NCBI RefSeq assembly: GCF_003054265.1
Contig: NZ_QBKT01000007.1
Location: 1 to 64,000, forward strand
DNA length: 64,000 nt
Source: Kordia periserrulae
Lineage (GTDB): Bacteria; Bacteroidota; Bacteroidia; Flavobacteriales; Flavobacteriaceae
Direction of reading: 5' to 3'
Shown: positions 61,954 to 64,000 of the stretch, piece by piece
How the letters are laid out: each line of letters starts with the position of its first letter
Position numbering within the stretch: position 1 is the stretch's first letter
Translations under genes and position numbers: made by a program
The notes under the pieces: model-generated
The model's database searches: none
What the model was told of the DNA's origin: nothing
What the model saw: only the letters and a program-made list of their open reading frames with translations

Positions 61954-64000
61954 ATGCGAAAAATTATTTTTTTGGCGTGTACATTCCTTTTATTTGGAAC
62001 GAACACTTTTTTACAAGCGCAAGAAAAACAAGCAACTGCCTCCGACTATATAAATGACGGAAACCATTTGTTATTTTACGGAAAGTATCTCGATGCTACG
62101 CAACTGTTTCAAAAAGCATTGAAGATTTCAGAAGAAACGCAAGATTTTTTACACATTGCAGCTTCTTACAATGCGTTAGCTAAAGCTTCTTTTTCGCAAT
62201 CACAATTAATGCAATCGTATTCGTATGCACAACAGGCTTTGGTACATAGTGAAAAAGCAAAAGAGGTTGGAAAAAGAGAAAAAGCTACCGCTTTGGAAAA
62301 CTTAACTACTATTGAAAGTATTATTGGAAAAACTAAGGATGCTCTTAAAAATGCGTTGGAAGCGTTGGAAATTCGCCAAACATATTTTAAAGATGAAAAA
62401 CTTGCGTTGGTGAATTCGTATTTGAATTATGCTATCGCATTACATACCAACCGAAAGTTGCCCGAAGCAATGGAAAACTTGGACATTGCCATTTCTATTA
62501 CCGCTGAAAATTCACCTCAACTCACCATTTTACATGCAGATATTATGGAGCTGAAAGGGCAAATTAAGTACGATTTAGGTAAAAACGGTGAGGCGTTGTC
62601 GTACTTTGAAAAAACATTGCAATTAGCACAGCAAGTTTATGAAAAAGATCATCCGTATTTTGGAAAGGTGTATAATGAAATGGGATTGATTTATTCTATT
62701 AGAGAGGAATTTGGCGAAAGCTTAGAATATTATAAAAAAGCGCTGAGTTTAAGCATTCAAAATTACGGTATAGACAATCACGATGAACAAGTGCGAATTC
62801 ATTTTAATATTGGCACAGCATATTTTAATCAAAATTTAATTGAAAAAGCGTTATTTCATACGAAAAAGACCTTAGAGTTAGGCACACACTTTTATGGTGC
62901 ATCGCATCCAAAAATGTATTATCCATACAGCCAACTTGGAAATATTTACGGAGACGAACGCGGAATTCCATATCTTGAAAAAGCGCTTGCCATTTGCTTG
63001 AATGCTCCAAAAGTAAATTATGTAATAGTGTCGTACTTGTATGAATATCTTGGACACATCAATTATAGAATAGAGAACTTACAACAAGCGTTGCATTATT
63101 ATCAAAAATCGTTGGAGATTAGAGAGCGAATTTACGGGACACAGAATGCAAGCACCATTAAAACATATAATCATATTGCCAAAATTTACACTGAATTACA
63201 AAATTTTGAGAAAGCTTTGGCGTATAATCAGAAAGCCATTCAAGCCAATCAACTTACACAAATTACAGATACCAATCGTTTTTCTTCAAAAAGTTATGTG
63301 GACACCGATATGCCGCTAGAGAACACAAAAACGAAAGCTGATATTTTACTACATCTTTACGAAAACACGAAAGAAAAAAAGTATTTAGAAGAAAGTATTC
63401 AATATTATACAGATGCGATTTCTTTTATCAAACTAACACGTGCATCAAAGCGCAATTACGCAGATAAAATCAAGTTTTCGGAAACGATTAAGGCGCTGTA
63501 TGCAAAAAATATTTACACCTCTTTAGCGCACTACGAATTGTATAAGGATGATTCTTCTTTAAGAACTGCTTTTACAGCTTCAGAACAAAGCAAAGCGCAT
63601 GTATTGCGATCATTGTTAAAAAATACGGAACAAAAGCGTCAAATGCATCTTCAAGAAGATATTCTAAATTTAGAACAAAGCATCAACGACGAACTTGCTG
63701 TGTTGCAGTCAAAAATTCTTGTTGAATCTACCAAAAAAGAAGCTGATAGCATCCTACTATATACCTTGGAAGGTGCATTTTTTGATCTTTCCAAACGAAA
63801 AGATTCTCTCGAAAAAAGCATTGAACACACGTTGCCAAAGTACTATAAACTCAAATATGAAGATCGTGTAATTACGCTTCAAAATCTTCAAGAAAAATTA
63901 AACGATAAAACCACCTTGTTAGAGTTTTTTAAAAACCACAACATGCTGTATGTATTTATTGTTACTAAGAATACGTTTCGAGTTGAAAAATTGGAAATTG
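61954..64000 (+). CDS. TPR protein with start of a CHAT domain (3' end beyond window)
   Basis: A signal peptide (MRKIIFLACTFLLFGTNTFLQAQE) is followed by at least ten TPRs (e.g. YGKYLDATQLFQKALKISEE; GEALSYFEKTLQLAQQVYEKDHP; EALAYNQKAIQ-like units) through residue ~480, then a coiled region. The last visible residues (RVITLQNLQEKLNDKTTLLEFFKNHNMLYVFIVTKNTFRVEKLEI) match the start of a CHAT domain, a caspase-like protease fold. The catalytic His and Cys lie beyond 64000. The ATG follows the upstream stop with no gap (TAAATG), so it is the third gene of the sigma operon. The protein should be periplasmic. Confidence 0.88.
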   Translation, partial: MRKIIFLACTFLLFGTNTFLQAQEKQATASDYINDGNHLLFYGKYLDATQLFQKALKISEETQDFLHIAASYNALAKASFSQSQLMQSYSYAQQALVHSEKAKEVGKREKATALENLTTIESIIGKTKDALKNALEALEIRQTYFKDEKLALVNSYLNYAIALHTNRKLPEAMENLDIAISITAENSPQLTILHADIMELKGQIKYDLGKNGEALSYFEKTLQLAQQVYEKDHPYFGKVYNEMGLIYSIREEFGESLEYYKKALSLSIQNYGIDNHDEQVRIHFNIGTAYFNQNLIEKALFHTKKTLELGTHFYGASHPKMYYPYSQLGNIYGDERGIPYLEKALAICLNAPKVNYVIVSYLYEYLGHINYRIENLQQALHYYQKSLEIRERIYGTQNASTIKTYNHIAKIYTELQNFEKALAYNQKAIQANQLTQITDTNRFSSKSYVDTDMPLENTKTKADILLHLYENTKEKKYLEESIQYYTDAISFIKLTRASKRNYADKIKFSETIKALYAKNIYTSLAHYELYKDDSSLRTAFTASEQSKAHVLRSLLKNTEQKRQMHLQEDILNLEQSINDELAVLQSKILVESTKKEADSILLYTLEGAFFDLSKRKDSLEKSIEHTLPKYYKLKYEDRVITLQNLQEKLNDKTTLLEFFKNHNMLYVFIVTKNTFRVEKLEI

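Overview
The window looks like the chromosome of a marine-type Flavobacteriaceae bacterium, possibly Kordia or a relative. The supporting signs are low GC, -7 boxes of the Bacteroidetes type TAnnTTTG, gliding genes gldD and gldE, a type IX secretion substrate with a C-terminal sorting domain, L21 with a helix-hairpin-helix tail, a two-gene atpD-atpC unit, and many lipoproteins. The genus is a guess. I saw no tRNA or rRNA gene, CRISPR array, insertion sequence or prophage.

Layout. 1-0.9 kb: 3' part of a leucine-rich-repeat gene built from nearly identical 66-bp units. 1.2-5.6 kb: housekeeping genes (DUF3127, flavin reductase, histidine kinase, HIT, greA). 5.8-11.9 kb: vitamin uptake, with a TonB receptor behind a TPP riboswitch and, further upstream, a tightly overlapping set of four genes (thiamine-binding protein, PnuC-type transporter, NadR-like kinase, DUF4301). 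12-14.8 kb: GGGP synthase, phosphopantetheinyl transferase, ahcY. 15-20.5 kb: two TPR/transmembrane/AraC regulators with three small double-glycine-type peptides and a dockerin-like lipoprotein. 20.5-29 kb: secreted proteases, rpmA/rplU, another small peptide. 29-37 kb: EamA transporter, Cys-rich heavy-metal domain lipoprotein, a 0.5-kb repeat block, gldD-gldE-ssb-mutY, HU, a 30-residue basic ribosomal-type protein, RNase E/G. 37-46 kb: another small peptide, a 1505-residue T9SS protein, recX, a JmjC-like protein, bioB, and a frameshifted small gene. 46-52 kb: flotillin/NfeD, a ketoacyl synthase, the third TPR/AraC regulator and two small peptides facing each other. 52-56 kb: bioA-bioD-DUF2007-bioF. 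56-60 kb: a paralogous pair of secreted proteins and atpC-atpD. 60.6 kb to the end: sigma factor, membrane TPR anti-sigma-like protein, and a TPR-CHAT protein cut by the window edge.

The most interesting feature is a dispersed peptide/regulator system. Eight small genes encode peptides with leader motifs of the double-glycine or class I lanthipeptide-like kind. Three membrane-spanning TPR-AraC proteins each sit directly upstream of one or two of them. Reading the numbered sequence by hand, I found the same promoter layout before six of the eight peptides and before the dockerin-like lipoprotein: a TTCATAAA-like element starts 79-84 bp before the ATG. In six of these seven cases a TAnnTTT-like -7 box starts exactly 47 bp after that element. 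Two of the peptides share an identical 19-bp palindromic version. No modification enzyme or peptide exporter lies in the window, so the function (antimicrobial, signal or other) is open.
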